This document shows positions 1 through 8,880 of a stretch of 64,000 nt of DNA, piece after piece; within the stretch, counting starts at the first letter, position 1, and each line of letters begins with the position of its first letter. A model generated the notes under the pieces. The model saw only the letters and a program-made list of their open reading frames with translations, made no database searches and was not told the DNA's origin. The translations under genes were made by a program, and so were the position numbers. The DNA is from Nitrosomonadales bacterium (lineage in GTDB: Bacteria > Pseudomonadota > Gammaproteobacteria > Burkholderiales > Gallionellaceae): the NCBI GenBank assembly GCA_016716325.1, contig JADJWO010000001.1:186001-250000 (forward strand). Reading direction: 5' to 3'.

Positions 1-1
1 G

Positions 2-583
2 GGCGCGGGCGAGGGCTGGGCGAAATCCATCCTGTTCAATCCGCGCGCGCGCGACGAGTTCGAGGCTTTCTTCCAGCGCAACGACACCTTCGCGCTGGGT
101 GTGTGCAACGGTTGCCAGATGATGAGCAACCTGCACGAGATCATTCCCGGTGCGGAGAACTGGGCGCACTTCGGGCGCAACCAGTCCGAGCAGTTCGAAG
201 CGCGCTTCGTGATGGTCGAGGTGCAGAAATCGCCCTCGATCCTGTTCGACGGGATGGCCGGCAGTCGCATGCCCATCGTCGTCGCGCATGGCGAAGGCTG
301 TGCCGATTTTAGCGATGCGCAGCAGCTGAAGGCGGCGCAGAGACTGGTGACGCTACGCTACGTGGACAACTACGGTCAGCCGACCGAGACCTACCCGCTC
401 AATCCCAACGGCTCGCCGCAGGGCATCACCGGGCTGACCACGCCGGACGGGCGCTTCAGCATCATGATGCCGCATCCCGAGCGGGTGTTCCGCGCCGTGC
501 AGAACTCCTGGTACCCGAAGGAATGGAACGAGAACGGCGCCTGGCTGCGCATGTTCCAGAACGCGCGGAAGTGGGTGGGGTAA
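2..583 (+). CDS. purL: Phosphoribosylformylglycinamidine synthase, C-terminal glutaminase part (partial)
   Basis: This is the 3' end of a gene that starts left of the window; the frame is open from base 2. It encodes the class I glutamine amidotransferase domain of FGAM synthase, which supplies ammonia for the ATP-dependent conversion of FGAR to FGAM in de novo purine synthesis. The nucleophile motif GVCNGCQ is visible near base 100 and the catalytic His/Glu pair lies in PHPERVFR near the C-terminus. The translation ends RKWVG, typical for the long single-chain proteobacterial enzyme. A perfect stem-loop terminator follows about 90 bases downstream. Confidence 0.97.
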   Translation, partial: GAGEGWAKSILFNPRARDEFEAFFQRNDTFALGVCNGCQMMSNLHEIIPGAENWAHFGRNQSEQFEARFVMVEVQKSPSILFDGMAGSRMPIVVAHGEGCADFSDAQQLKAAQRLVTLRYVDNYGQPTETYPLNPNGSPQGITGLTTPDGRFSIMMPHPERVFRAVQNSWYPKEWNENGAWLRMFQNARKWVG

Positions 584-670
584 ATGTCATTGATATAACT
601 ACTAGCCATTCGACTAAGCCCGCAAGCGGACAAGTCGCTGGTTATCCCGAGAAGGCGGGGATCCGGAATG

Positions 671-698
671 AAAAAGGCGACCGTTCGGTCGCCTTTTT
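671..698. terminator. Bidirectional intrinsic terminator
   Basis: A perfect 12-bp stem (AAAAAGGCGACC) with a GTTC loop is flanked by A and T runs, so it can terminate purL on the plus strand and the small convergent gene at 734-883 on the minus strand. Confidence 0.85.
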
Positions 699-733
699 GT
701 CGTTGTGGTCTGGTAGGTTGCAGCTGACTTGCG

Positions 734-883
734 TTATGCGTTTTTTTCCTTGTTGCACTCGGGGCAACCTTCGCTCGGCAGATAGGGCAGGCCATGCTTG
801 GGGCAACGCTTGAGCTGGACCGTCTTTTCGTGATCATCGTCAGCAGGCTTGTTGTCTGGCTGTTCGTTTTCGGGTGGCGTCAT
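734..883 (-). CDS. 49-aa acidic-tailed zinc-finger-like small protein
   Basis: A short minus-strand ORF with an ATG at 883 preceded by a good Shine-Dalgarno (GGGAGA, 6 nt spacing). The N-terminal half is acidic and Pro/Asn rich (PENEQPDNKPADDDHEK). The C-terminal half carries CPKHG and, ten residues later, GCPEC, giving a Cys-x2-His ... Cys-x2-Cys arrangement suited to binding one zinc. The bidirectional terminator at 671-698 lies just past its stop. I do not recognise a named family. The metal-ligand spacing, RBS and terminator together argue that it is real. It could be a small nucleic-acid-binding or adaptor protein, but that is only inference. Confidence 0.65.
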   Translation of the reverse strand: MTPPENEQPDNKPADDDHEKTVQLKRCPKHGLPYLPSEGCPECNKEKNA

Positions 884-1036
884 TTATTTTCTCCCTTTGA
901 TGGTCAATATAAGCAACGGCGACTATTCACGCTCGATACGTCGGATATGCGAAGGCTACCACAAACAGGACTGGGTAAACCATATCCGGAGATACCGCCG
1001 GGTCACCCGACGATATCCCCCCTGGAACTGCGCTGA

Positions 1037-2860
1037 TCAATCGATCAGCGACAGTTTGACCAGTTCATGGTTGTGCGACAGATTGTCGGGCAGTTTTTCG
1101 CCGATCTTCTCGAACCATTCCTTGTGCGAATCCAGTTCCATCTTCCATGCCTGGGTATCCACATGGTTCAGTTTGTCGAATTCCTTCTGCGTGATATCCG
1201 TGCCCGACCAGTCGATGTCCTGGAAATGCGGCATCCAGCCCAGCGGGGTCTTGCGTGCGGTGACGCGATCGGTCACGCGATCGACGATCCATTTCAGCAC
1301 GCGCATGTTGTCGCTGAAACCGGGCCACAGGAATTCGCCCTGCTCGTCGAGACGGAACCAGTTCACGCAGAAGATGCGCGGCGCCTGTTCCACCACATGG
1401 CCGATCTGCAGCCAGTGGTTGAAATAGTCGCCGATGTGGTAGCCGCAGAAGGGCAGCATGGCGAACGGGTCGCGCCGTACCACACCCTGTTTGCCAAAGG
1501 CTGCGGCGGTCGTTTCCGAGCCCAGCGTGGATGCGATATAGACGCCGAAATTCCAGTTCAGCGCCTCGAATACCAGCGGCATGGTCGTGGCGCGTCGTCC
1601 GCCGAAGATGAACGCCGAGATCGGCACGCCCTTGGGATTCTCCCATTCGCTGTCGATGGAAGGGCACTGGCGGGCCGGCGCGGTGAAACGCGAATTGGCA
1701 TGCGCAGCCTTGCGGCCGTTCTTGCCGTCCGCCGGCGTCCAGTCCTTGCCTTGCCAGTCGATCAGGTGCGCAGGCGGTTCATCGCTCAGGCCTTCCCACC
1801 ACACATCGCCGTCGTCGGTCAGCGCGACGTTGGTGAAGATGCAGTTCTCCTTGAGGGATTCCAGCGCATTCAGGTTGGTCTTGGCCGAGGTGCCGGGCGC
1901 GACGCCGAAGAAACCGGCCTCGGGGTTGATCGCATACATGCGGCCATCCGCGCCGGGTTTGATCCACGCGATGTCGTCTCCCACCGTGGTCACCTTCCAG
2001 CCGGACATGGTCTGCGGCGGGACCAGCATGGCCAGATTGGTCTTGCCGCAGGCGGACGGGAACGCAGCAGCGACATAGCTCTTCTCGCCGGCGGGCGACT
2101 CGATGCCCAGGATCAGCATGTGTTCGGCCAGCCAGCCCTCGTCCCGTGCCATGCTGGAAGCGATGCGCAGCGCAAAGCATTTCTTGCCGAGCAGGGCGTT
2201 GCCGCCATAGCCCGAACCGTAAGACCAGATCTCCCGCGTCGCCGGGAAATGCACGATGTATTTGGTGGCGGGATTGCACGGCCATTTGCTGTCCTGCTGT
2301 CCCGGTTCCAGCGGTGCACCGACACTGTGCAGGCAGGGTACGAACTCGCCATCGTCGCCCAGCACATCCAGTACCGCGTTGCCCATGCGCGTCATGATGC
2401 GCATATTGACCACCACATAGGGCGAATCGGAGATCTCGACGCCGATGTGCGCGATGGACGAACCCAGCGGCCCCATGCTGAACGGGATCACGTACAGGGT
2501 ACGGCCGCGCATCGAGCCCTTGAACAGGCCATGCAGTCTGGCGCGCATCGTATCCGGGTCTTCCCAGTTATTGGTCGGCCCGGCATCTTCCTGGTGCGGC
2601 GAACAGATGAACGTGCGGTCTTCCACGCGCGCCACATCGGAAGGGTCGGACCATGCCAGATAGGAATTGGGGCGCTTTTCCGGATTGAGCCTGATGAACG
2701 TGCCGGCTTCCACCATCTCGGCGCACAGTCGGTCATATTCTTCCTGCGAGCCGTCGCACCAGACGATCCGGTCCGGCTCGGTCAGGGCGGCGATTTCGGA
2801 GACCCATGCCTTGAGCCTTGCATGCTTCACAAAATCGGGGGCGATGTCCAGGTTGCTCAT
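1037..2860 (-). CDS. pckG: Phosphoenolpyruvate carboxykinase (GTP)
   Basis: The product is 607 aa, the normal length for the GTP-dependent family. It interconverts oxaloacetate + GTP with PEP + GDP + CO2 in the cytosol, linking the TCA cycle to gluconeogenesis. The kinase-1a P-loop FPSACGKTNLAM carries the active-site Cys typical of GTP-PEPCK. GDDIAWIKPG (metal/kinase-2) and FLWPGFSDNMRVLKW (guanine-binding side) follow in the expected order. The ATG at 2860 has an AGGAGAG ribosome binding site. The gene stands alone, with no operon partner. Confidence 0.97.
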   Translation of the reverse strand: MSNLDIAPDFVKHARLKAWVSEIAALTEPDRIVWCDGSQEEYDRLCAEMVEAGTFIRLNPEKRPNSYLAWSDPSDVARVEDRTFICSPHQEDAGPTNNWEDPDTMRARLHGLFKGSMRGRTLYVIPFSMGPLGSSIAHIGVEISDSPYVVVNMRIMTRMGNAVLDVLGDDGEFVPCLHSVGAPLEPGQQDSKWPCNPATKYIVHFPATREIWSYGSGYGGNALLGKKCFALRIASSMARDEGWLAEHMLILGIESPAGEKSYVAAAFPSACGKTNLAMLVPPQTMSGWKVTTVGDDIAWIKPGADGRMYAINPEAGFFGVAPGTSAKTNLNALESLKENCIFTNVALTDDGDVWWEGLSDEPPAHLIDWQGKDWTPADGKNGRKAAHANSRFTAPARQCPSIDSEWENPKGVPISAFIFGGRRATTMPLVFEALNWNFGVYIASTLGSETTAAAFGKQGVVRRDPFAMLPFCGYHIGDYFNHWLQIGHVVEQAPRIFCVNWFRLDEQGEFLWPGFSDNMRVLKWIVDRVTDRVTARKTPLGWMPHFQDIDWSGTDITQKEFDKLNHVDTQAWKMELDSHKEWFEKIGEKLPDNLSHNHELVKLSLID

Positions 2861-3306
2861 AAACTTTCTCTCCTAAGTGACTCGACAACCCCTTGCCGCG
2901 CCGTGCCGGCGAAGCAGGATATCCAGTCTAATTTTGTAATCCAGATTCCGGCTTGAGCCATAACTGATGTGCTATCGGAGCACCTTTTTTATGGAATCAG
3001 CGGGCTTTGTCCGAAGTCACGATGACCTGTCGGAAACGCGGAGATCTCCAACAGGCTTATTCAAACGGGCGGAATTATATCCGCTGACATCCGCAACACC
3101 TAACAGAAAACAATCAATCTGCATCGTCAGGCAGATAAGCGGACAGGTTTATCGAGCGATGATGCGCTCGTCACATTGAAATGACAGGGGATCCGCGTGA
3201 TCGGGAAGGGATTGGCGCAGTGCAGGTTGCTGAATGGAGTGGCTTGCTGCCATTTCGGCAAGCAAGGTGAATCGACGCTCGAACCGAACCCTTTGCTCGT
3301 CGTTGG
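2861..3306. other. Gene-free spacer upstream of pckG
   Basis: I see no coding region here. A TATAAT -10 hexamer on the minus strand at 3074-3079 could serve pckG with a leader of about 200 nt, but no convincing -35 accompanies it. A weak plus-strand hairpin with a T-run (2969-2990) is also present. Neither is strong. Confidence 0.4.
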
Positions 3307-3432
3307 TCATTCTGGCTGGCTACGCGCAGCCCTGAGCAGTCTGGTGATCGCCATGTGTACGCCAAACATTGCCAGCAGGCTGGCCATCGCGACAAGCCAG
3401 AAGTGATCCATGATCCAGTGACCCAGTCCCAT
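3307..3432 (-). CDS. 41-aa single-pass membrane miniprotein
   Basis: ATG at 3432 with a clear Shine-Dalgarno (CAGGAG, 6 nt spacing). The peptide begins MGLGHWIMDHFWLV and has one hydrophobic segment (about residues 11-31), then a basic tail LLRAARSQPE, predicting inside positive charge at the C-terminus. No family recognised. Size, RBS and topology resemble small inner-membrane regulatory peptides, but the role is unknown. Confidence 0.55.
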   Translation of the reverse strand: MGLGHWIMDHFWLVAMASLLAMFGVHMAITRLLRAARSQPE

Positions 3433-3605
3433 GATGTTGCTCCTGATATTTCTCGTATTTGGAGGGATTATAACTGCTGGAAACGGAAGAGTCTTTTTTC
3501 TTCGCGCTTTATCGCCCTTGGCTGAATGGGATATGTAACGGGACCAAATTCATATTGGTCACGCAACTACCCATATCATCATTCCGACCCCGTACGGATG
3601 GGTCG

Positions 3606-5474
3606 CTATTTGTACAGCACCTGTTCTTTCAGGTTATCTATCGCCTTCTCTGCGACTTTCCTGTACTCCACGAAAACCTGCGGGGAGCAGACGTTGCCTT
3701 CGGTCCGGTCGTCCAGTGTGCGCTTTACGGCAAGGACGTTGCCCTTGAGTTTGTAGGTTGCGGTGTAGGCAACGGACTGGTTGGCGACTTTCAGGTCGTC
3801 CGGGATTGACAGTATCCTGACCTTGCCCGGCAGTTCGATGACGTATTCCTCAACAGCGTGGATGTGTGAGCAGGTGACATCGGCTTCTTTCTCGGGCTCC
3901 ATCCCGGACTGCAGGAAGGCATGAATGGGTGCGGCGAGGCCGAGCGGCGGGTAGATGTAGAACGCGCCTGCCCCGGGCAACCTGATGAATTTTTCGGCAT
4001 TGAAATCGACTTTATAGTGGTAGTTGTCTACAAGTTCTTTCGGGTCGTCCTTGACCAATTTTCCGCTGCCGATCATGCCTTGGCGACGGTACATGTTTTC
4101 AATCATGTCATCCTCTGCGTCTTTGGTGATGTTGCGTGCCCATGACCGCGCTTGAACGGCACTCATCCCGTTCAGGACGATTTCCATGCTGCCGCTGACC
4201 GAACCGTCCTCTGCTATCGAGATTTTGCTCTTTATGTGCTGTTTGTTGGTTCCCAAGGGAGAGACGGGCGTCTTGCTGCCCTCCTGATAGCCTTCGACCA
4301 GCAGCACGGGTTTGTCCTGATCAGTGAATGGCAGCATGCCGAACGGCGTGTTGTCCGATGTGGAATCGACGTACAGGTCGAATGCGGGCAGATAGTTGAT
4401 GACGTGGTTCACGGTAGAAACGACCGGGACTTTGGCCAGACGATAGGATGAGCCTGCGTTTACCAGTGCCTGGGTGCTTTTGATATCGCGTGCGGCGAAC
4501 AGGGCCTGAAGCAGGGTGGCGTGGTCCTTGCAGTCCCCCATCTTGTTGTCGAGGATAAAATCCAGGTCGCGCGGTACGACTGCGCCGATGCCGATGCAGT
4601 TGCCTGCATAGGTGATGTTGGTGGACACCCATTCGTAAAGCGCACGCGCCTGTTCTTTCGGAGCGGTCTTGCCGTTGACGATTTCATCAGCCAGTTTTCT
4701 GATGCGGTCGGTGACGGCAGCCTTGGGTAGGGCACGTTCGCCGTAGGCGGTTGCAATATCTGCATAGGTTCTGAAAGTGGAGAAGGCCAGCCCGGTGACT
4801 TTATCTGCGTCGAATACCGAGAAATCACGGCGTTCGGTCTTGACGGGTTGCGGATTGGCATAGCGCCACTCGATGATCCTGCGGTCACCCCTGGTTTCGT
4901 TGACGGCTTCCTGCATGCCGCGTGCCTCATATTGCGCCCACATCGAGGCGGGATAGTCGAATCGCACGCGCACATCGCCGTAGGCCGTCTGATCGTAGAA
5001 GTGATGCACGGTCGAATAGTGGTTGGGGAACATCGGCTCGGTCTGGATGAGCTTGTAGGAAAGCACGACCTGGTCGCCGACCGCGACATCCGGGAATACG
5101 ACAGTCAGTGTCGTCCAGTCGGAATAGACGGGAGAGTCCTTGTCCTTGCCTTTGTTGACCTCGATCTGGTAGTTGTTCCTGGGTACGTCAAGCCGGCGCC
5201 CATCCGCTTTCAAAGTATATGCGGCGATAACCTCGGCTTTCTGGGCGCTGGTGCTGTAGCCCACGGAAGCTCGCTTGGACCATTCGACCGCGCTTTCCTT
5301 CAGCACGGACATTGACCATTCGTGCGATTCCACCGCTGTGCCATCCCGGTTGATGAGATAGCCCGCGTAGTACCGGTCGTAGCGGGTCTGAAGATCGAGC
5401 GGGTCGCCGGTGCCGGCAAGTGCGGAGCTGCAGAAAAAGAATACGGCGAGCAGGGATGTCAGGACGATTTTCAT
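3606..5474 (-). CDS. Exported DUF3857 / transglutaminase-like protein
   Basis: The 622-aa start at 5474 is chosen because GGAAGAG lies 5 nt upstream and the product then begins with a Sec signal peptide (MKIVLTSLLAVFFFCSSALA). After it comes a DUF3857 region (about residues 40-220). A transglutaminase-like core follows, with the nucleophile in MGDCKDHATLL, a His in TVNHVINYL and an Asp in YVDSTSD, completing a papain-like Cys-His-Asp triad. The C-terminal part is a beta-rich DUF2569-like tail. Such proteins are periplasmic or outer-membrane associated; the substrate is unknown. The neighbour upstream (DUF2339) is on the same strand about 95 bp away, so co-transcription is plausible. Confidence 0.85.
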   Translation of the reverse strand: MKIVLTSLLAVFFFCSSALAGTGDPLDLQTRYDRYYAGYLINRDGTAVESHEWSMSVLKESAVEWSKRASVGYSTSAQKAEVIAAYTLKADGRRLDVPRNNYQIEVNKGKDKDSPVYSDWTTLTVVFPDVAVGDQVVLSYKLIQTEPMFPNHYSTVHHFYDQTAYGDVRVRFDYPASMWAQYEARGMQEAVNETRGDRRIIEWRYANPQPVKTERRDFSVFDADKVTGLAFSTFRTYADIATAYGERALPKAAVTDRIRKLADEIVNGKTAPKEQARALYEWVSTNITYAGNCIGIGAVVPRDLDFILDNKMGDCKDHATLLQALFAARDIKSTQALVNAGSSYRLAKVPVVSTVNHVINYLPAFDLYVDSTSDNTPFGMLPFTDQDKPVLLVEGYQEGSKTPVSPLGTNKQHIKSKISIAEDGSVSGSMEIVLNGMSAVQARSWARNITKDAEDDMIENMYRRQGMIGSGKLVKDDPKELVDNYHYKVDFNAEKFIRLPGAGAFYIYPPLGLAAPIHAFLQSGMEPEKEADVTCSHIHAVEEYVIELPGKVRILSIPDDLKVANQSVAYTATYKLKGNVLAVKRTLDDRTEGNVCSPQVFVEYRKVAEKAIDNLKEQVLYK

Positions 5475-5570
5475 GGTCTCTTCCGATTTCAAGTTAAACA
5501 AACAGTTTCATTTGGGCCGTGGCGTCACGGTAGTCCATCCTCCGGCAAGCTCCGTTTGACGGTACCACGG

Positions 5571-7271
5571 TCAGTCGTCTTCCAGCCGGGAGACTTTCTT
5601 GTACAGCCACCCGCCCAGATACAGGCTGGCACCGAGCACGACCAGGCTGGCGATTCGGATCAGCGGTGCGGCCAGCGCGATGTCGTACAGCAGGGCCTTG
5701 AACACGGATGCAGCGAAGATCAGTAGCGAGGATTGGCCTAGGGTCTTGTCGCGCACCTTCAGCGACAGCATCAGGCAGCCCAGCGCCACCGCGCCCCAGA
5801 ACAGCGATACGACGAAGCGGCTGTCGAATATCTGGATCGCCCAGGCCATGATCGCGATGTGGCCGGCATACAGGGCGAATGTACCCATGTCGTTCATTGC
5901 GCCGGACTTGCGCAGGAAGTAATAGCCGAGGTAAAGCTCGATGGCATAGCACAGGGCGAGCAGGTCATGCGCGGGTACGTTGCTGCTGTCGAGGAACATC
6001 GAGTACCCCGTGAATATACGGAAGTAGTTCGCGATGAAGATCATCGCCACAGCGAACCACAGCGGCATGCCGGGTGCTTTCAGGTTGCCGCGCAGGGCGG
6101 CGTAGAGGCCGGCCAGCGGAATGACCGCGAGGCCGACCCACGGCGCCCATATGTCCGGTACCGATTCGATGTAGCCCGCGTGAACCAGCACCAGCGCGAC
6201 ATAGGCGCTGATCAGGGTTCGCCCGCCGGCAAGGTCCCTGTTCAGTATGCGATACACGGCAAAATAGCTCGCCAGCAGGATGGCTGCACTCGCCACCGCG
6301 ATCCAGGGTGCCAGTGCCGGTATGTGCTTGTCCAGGATGTGGTATTGCACGAAGTAGAACAGCGCTAGCGCGGGAATGTGCGCCAGCGCCATTTCCTCAG
6401 ACATTTCCCGGATGCGCGCGCTGTAGACCGAGGCGGCGGCGACGAAGATCGCGAAATGTACCGTCTGGAACACCAGCGCTTCCAGCCATGCATCCTGCAC
6501 GTGGGCGCTCCACTGGATATCGAAGATGACCAGGGCCAGATACATCGCGAGGATATAGACGCTACGCTGTTGCACCCAGATCGAGAAGATCGAGAACACC
6601 GTGCTCCAGCACGCGAAGTAGACGATCAGGTCGGTGATGGAATAACTGCTGCCGCCGAGCAGCATCGGCGCGGTATAGGAGCCGACTACAGCGAACAGCG
6701 CATACAGATCGCTGAGGAACATGCGGTTCAGCCACAGCGAGATCAGGCAGACCGCGATGATCCCGCTTGTCGCGAACACCGTGTCGATCAGGTGGTAGTA
6801 ATTGTGTGCGCCGTACAGGGACAGGAACAGTACCACGATGCCGGCGGCAGGCAGCAGGCTCGCGTAGTGCATGTCCTTGTCGCGCAGCAGCAGGCCGATG
6901 CCGATGCACACGAAGCCGCCGAGCACGGACAGCATCACCTGGCGCACGGGCGTGAGCCATCCCGCATCGATGGCCAGGATTACCAGATAGACCGAAGCCA
7001 GCACCAGTGCCGTCGCGCCGGCCCAGCCAAGGATGGTGGTCACCGGAGTGGAGGTTGGCTGCCTGATTTCCTGACTGGGTTGCCGGGGTTGCAGAACCTT
7101 TGCGGACGTTGCGGGGCGGACTGGTGTGTCGATTGCCGTGGCGGGAATCGTTTCGACCGTTGCCTGAAGCTTTTCCGGCGCGGAAGGTGCGGTTGCCGCC
7201 GACTGCCGGAGGTGGCGCTCGATTGCCGACAGTCTTGCTTCGATTTTGGATAAACGATCTTCCGTGCTCAT
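5571..7271 (-). CDS. DUF2339 polytopic membrane protein
   Basis: 566 aa from the ATG at 7271 (GGAG 5 nt upstream); an ATG 24 nt earlier lacks an RBS. The N-terminus (STEDRLSKIEARLSAIERHL) is a short coiled coil, followed by a Pro/Ala/Thr-rich linker and then a long run of transmembrane helices, at least twelve by eye, from about residue 85 to the end. This is the architecture of DUF2339 proteins, inner-membrane proteins of unknown function. It precedes the exported transglutaminase-like gene on the same strand. Confidence 0.85.
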   Translation of the reverse strand: MSTEDRLSKIEARLSAIERHLRQSAATAPSAPEKLQATVETIPATAIDTPVRPATSAKVLQPRQPSQEIRQPTSTPVTTILGWAGATALVLASVYLVILAIDAGWLTPVRQVMLSVLGGFVCIGIGLLLRDKDMHYASLLPAAGIVVLFLSLYGAHNYYHLIDTVFATSGIIAVCLISLWLNRMFLSDLYALFAVVGSYTAPMLLGGSSYSITDLIVYFACWSTVFSIFSIWVQQRSVYILAMYLALVIFDIQWSAHVQDAWLEALVFQTVHFAIFVAAASVYSARIREMSEEMALAHIPALALFYFVQYHILDKHIPALAPWIAVASAAILLASYFAVYRILNRDLAGGRTLISAYVALVLVHAGYIESVPDIWAPWVGLAVIPLAGLYAALRGNLKAPGMPLWFAVAMIFIANYFRIFTGYSMFLDSSNVPAHDLLALCYAIELYLGYYFLRKSGAMNDMGTFALYAGHIAIMAWAIQIFDSRFVVSLFWGAVALGCLMLSLKVRDKTLGQSSLLIFAASVFKALLYDIALAAPLIRIASLVVLGASLYLGGWLYKKVSRLEDD

Positions 7272-7311
7272 CGCAGCTCCATGGTAATTATTCAAGCGTC
7301 CCGGACAGGAT

Positions 7312-7758
7312 TCATTTCATCCGCACCAGCGCTACCGCCTTGTCCGGTACGGGCTGGCCGATCTTGTCGTAGCCTTTCCGTTTGCGCCTCGGGTTGTTCC
7401 ACCAAACGAACCAGCCGAACAGGCGCACGGCCCGATACATCGCATGCCGTGTCAATGTCCCCACTTCGAGTACCTGCATCGCTTCGAGGAATATCCGGTC
7501 GCATTCGGATCTGGGGCGGGCACGGGTCCAGTACAGGAAATCGTGAATGACCGCAGCGTTGCCGTATTTCCCCCATGGCGGAAAGATGACCCAGAGGAAG
7601 CGCGGCGTGCTGGCAAAGTCGGTGCGGAAATTGACCGGGACATTGATGGTGTCGCCGCTGCCTTCCGTGCCGACGTCGTAACCGAACTCGCTGCGGATGA
7701 GCCAGGTGCGCCCGTCGGAGAGCGGCGAGACCAGCAGGATGGAAGTGAATCTGCTCAT
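7312..7758 (-). CDS. DUF1353 protein
   Basis: 148 aa. The conserved DUF1353 signature is seen in VPVNFRTDFASTPRFLW and AAVIHDFLYWT, with the invariant Asp-Phe-Ala-Ser and His-Asp residues. The family is small, often phage- or neighbour-of-hydrolase-associated, and has no established activity; the conserved His/Asp residues suggest a metal-dependent hydrolase-like fold. The start lies 6 nt after the stop of the SGNH-like hydrolase gene on the same strand, so the two form a two-gene unit. Confidence 0.8.
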   Translation of the reverse strand: MSRFTSILLVSPLSDGRTWLIRSEFGYDVGTEGSGDTINVPVNFRTDFASTPRFLWVIFPPWGKYGNAAVIHDFLYWTRARPRSECDRIFLEAMQVLEVGTLTRHAMYRAVRLFGWFVWWNNPRRKRKGYDKIGQPVPDKAVALVRMK

Positions 7759-7764
7759 ATCCGT

Positions 7765-8616
7765 TTACAGGAAGTCCGCCCAGTACGCGGCGATCTTGTC
7801 CTTGCCGGCATCGTTGAGGTGGATCTCGTTCAGCCAGTCTCCGCTGCTGCCCGTGCTGTCCGCATCGGCGCGCACCAGCGGGACGTCCGCCAGCGTGTCC
7901 GCCAGATGGAGGTTCGCGCCGAGGTCGTCGAAGCGGTGCAATATCCCGGACAGCTTGCCCATCAGCGCGTCCGAGAGATCGTTCCAATAGGCGACCGGGA
8001 TGGCCTTCCGGGTGAACGCTTCGTGGAGCCACGGGCCGGAGACCGAGGCCGGGGCGTTGCGCGGCGTGGGGTAGCCGTAGCTGTGATAGTGGATGGGGAT
8101 GGCCCGGTTCGCGCTTATCTCCGAGTTGTCGCGCAGGCGGACGAGCCGCTGGAAGCAGTATCGGAGGTGGGTTTCCAGCGCATCGAGGGCGGTCTCGTCG
8201 ATGAAGTCGGAAAAGCCGGAGGGTGAGGGGCACGACTTTAGGATGCCGTCGGGCGCAAGTGCGGCTTCGATGATGTCGTTGCCGCCCGCGCTCAGCAGGA
8301 TGCCATCCCATTTCCAGCCGAAGTTCTTGCGTGCCAGCAGGTCGGAGAAGTTGGCGTCCGTGCTCCAGTCCACCATCCGCGCCAGCGTGTCGCCGGGATA
8401 GGCGCAGTTGACGATCAGCGTGTCCTGCTTGAGCGGGACGGGATTGCCGAGCCGGTACAGGAAGCTGGGCGACAGGATGTCGCTGAGCGAGAACCACGAG
8501 TCGCCTTCGGCAAGGTAATGCCGTTCATAGTCGCCCCATGAACGGAAGACGCCGGGTCTGGTGATCTCGCCGTTGCCTTCCAGTTGGTCGGGGCTGATGA
8601 CAGTGACAGTGGCCAT
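7765..8616 (-). CDS. SGNH/GDSL-type hydrolase-like protein
   Basis: 283 aa, ATG at 8616 with a strong GAGGAGG Shine-Dalgarno. Block I is GDSWFSL (nucleophile Ser, near residue 40), the Asn of block III is in SAGGNDI, and the C-terminal Asn/His region is NEIHLNDAGKDKIAAYW. These are the four blocks of the SGNH esterase/lipase superfamily. There is no signal peptide, so the enzyme is probably cytosolic. Paired with a DUF1353 gene immediately downstream. Substrate unknown. Confidence 0.8.
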   Translation of the reverse strand: MATVTVISPDQLEGNGEITRPGVFRSWGDYERHYLAEGDSWFSLSDILSPSFLYRLGNPVPLKQDTLIVNCAYPGDTLARMVDWSTDANFSDLLARKNFGWKWDGILLSAGGNDIIEAALAPDGILKSCPSPSGFSDFIDETALDALETHLRYCFQRLVRLRDNSEISANRAIPIHYHSYGYPTPRNAPASVSGPWLHEAFTRKAIPVAYWNDLSDALMGKLSGILHRFDDLGANLHLADTLADVPLVRADADSTGSSGDWLNEIHLNDAGKDKIAAYWADFL

Positions 8617-8880
8617 GGTTCCTCCTCAGCGGACGAAACAGCTTGCGGACAGACCGCGAACCTTCGCGGTGCCCGGATACGAATTCGTTGAAGTGCGTTC
8701 CATTGGATCCCCGTTGTTGAGCAAGTCTGGCTGCCGGCGATGTTTCCCGCGCGGGGCAGCCGTCTTGCGCCAGCTCCTATTCTGGGGGTGCCGCCGGTTG
8801 CCTCTCACCGTGCGTGCGGTGCGATGTGCGTATGGCGGTCGTGCAAGTGGGCGTAACTCTAGGTGGGCCGCATACCCGTG

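Noticed and set aside
1067..2956. 629-codon plus-strand open frame across pckG
   Set aside because: It mirrors a well-identified PEP carboxykinase gene and has no domain signal.
8626..8703. Possible 25-aa leader peptide (MERTSTNSYPG...) upstream of the SGNH-like gene
   Set aside because: Weak RBS and no attenuator structure after it; no reason to prefer it over chance.
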